A stretch of DNA of 5,394 nt. Origin: Betaproteobacteria bacterium. GTDB lineage: Bacteria > Pseudomonadota > Gammaproteobacteria > Burkholderiales > Burkholderiaceae. The stretch lies in contig JAATGO010000387.1 in assembly GCA_015654605.1 (NCBI GenBank), forward strand, positions 1 to 5,394. Direction: 5' to 3'. Positions 4,826-5,394 of the stretch are shown one piece after another (within the stretch, counting starts at the first letter, position 1; each line of letters begins with the position of its first letter). The notes under the pieces were generated by a model, which worked only from the letters and a program-made list of their open reading frames with translations, did not search any database and was not told where the DNA came from. The position numbers were made by a program, and so were the translations under genes.

Positions 4826-5394
4826 TTTATTTCTTTGTCGGAGACTGTGTCATGCATATCGTTTGTGTTCCATGTCACTGGTTCTAATCTCTGACGGTTA
4901 ATATGGATAGAAAAAATATCAAACCGGTTGTAATAGCCTGAAATGTCATGGAACTGTTTTGGTTCTATGCATGCATCAAGATCGAATTCAGCGTAGGCAA
5001 TTCCTTCGACATCGGACAAGCTATCGCCAACGGCTGCTCCACGTGGATCAACAAACATAGTGAAGGCTCTAGAAGATGCGTCTAATACAGCAATGGCATC
5101 TGGGTCGTAGTTGGCGAGGTAATCGCGCATGATCGCATCCATGTAGCCAGCACAAATAATGCTGAAAGCTTTGGCTTCAAAGGAATGTGCACTAGCACGC
5201 AGCTTGTTTGCTGCGACATTATCAAAATTGACACCGACTCCAGGACGACGTGTTGGCCACAGCGCTGGCCAGGTAGAGATATGAATTTGCTCACGTTGAG
5301 CAATCAAGGCATATCGCGCCAATGGATTCGTATTTTCTCCACAAATCAAAGCATCAATGTTTCCGATTCTTGTTTCTGATACACGCAGACCGGC
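4807..5394 (-). CDS. Nitrilase (carbon-nitrogen hydrolase), C-terminal 195 residues (cut by right window edge)
   Basis: Known: nitrilases convert nitriles to carboxylic acids and ammonia through a Cys-Glu-Lys triad, as cytoplasmic oligomers of about 300-370 residues per subunit. Seen: the frame is open to base 5394, so the start lies outside. A TTG at 5349 is not a credible start because it would put the catalytic cysteine at residue 3. Counting from the edge, the nucleophile is Cys18 in LICGENTNPLARY (16-28; codon 5341-5343). It is followed by EQIHISTWPALWP (35-47), a dP.G segment (FVDPRGAAVG, 114-123), EGIAYAEFDL (130-139), and the nitrilase tail motif HDISGYYNRFDIF (149-161). The catalytic Glu and Lys are off-window. 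Odd: the usual Trp after the nucleophile (CWE) is Gly here. CGEN occurs, as far as I recall, in a subgroup annotated as aliphatic nitrilases, so it probably marks a subfamily rather than loss of function. It is the first visible gene of the operon with the ABC importer. Confidence 0.92.
   Translation of the reverse strand, partial: AGLRVSETRIGNIDALICGENTNPLARYALIAQREQIHISTWPALWPTRRPGVGVNFDNVAANKLRASAHSFEAKAFSIICAGYMDAIMRDYLANYDPDAIAVLDASSRAFTMFVDPRGAAVGDSLSDVEGIAYAEFDLDACIEPKQFHDISGYYNRFDIFSIHINRQRLEPVTWNTNDMHDTVSDKEINILLSE

Noticed and set aside
4807..5349. TTG at 5349 as start of a 180-residue hydrolase
   Set aside because: The frame stays open to the window edge with nitrilase-like residues upstream, and starting there would leave the catalytic cysteine at residue 3.

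Overview
The window looks like chromosome of a Gram-negative bacterium, most likely a proteobacterium. The solute-binding protein has an ordinary cleavable signal peptide and no lipobox, gene junctions are very tight, and Shine-Dalgarno sites are mostly clear. Base composition looks intermediate by eye (not counted). I cannot place it to genus. No RNA gene, CRISPR array, IS element or phage gene is visible.

Left part (1-922): the 5' end of a DltE-like short-chain dehydrogenase (SDR, minus strand, cut by the left edge) diverges from an intact HxlR-family regulator gene (395-805, plus strand). Their 131-bp intergenic region holds a long, nearly perfect inverted repeat (317-353), which is the obvious operator candidate. 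The regulator lacks the N-terminal cysteine used for redox or electrophile sensing in the well-known HxlR proteins. Between the regulator and the gene facing it lies an imperfect stem-loop (847-899).

Right part (923-5394): six minus-strand genes form one compact operon, read from right to left: nitrilase (cut by the right edge) -> ABC ATPase -> ABC permease -> periplasmic binding protein -> small cupin -> classical NAD-type SDR. Three of the five junctions overlap or are separated by 1 nt, one gap is 7 nt and one is 33 nt. The operon promoter lies beyond the right edge.

Working model (inference): a NitT/TauT/SsuABC-type importer brings in a small organic compound. The nitrilase hydrolyses a nitrile (or related C-N bond) to a carboxylate and ammonia. 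The SDR, perhaps with the cupin, oxidises or reduces an associated hydroxyl or carbonyl group. The substrate cannot be read from the sequence. Every single family is familiar; the potentially undescribed part is the combination of nitrilase, dedicated importer, cupin and SDR beside an HxlR/DltE-like pair with a long operator.
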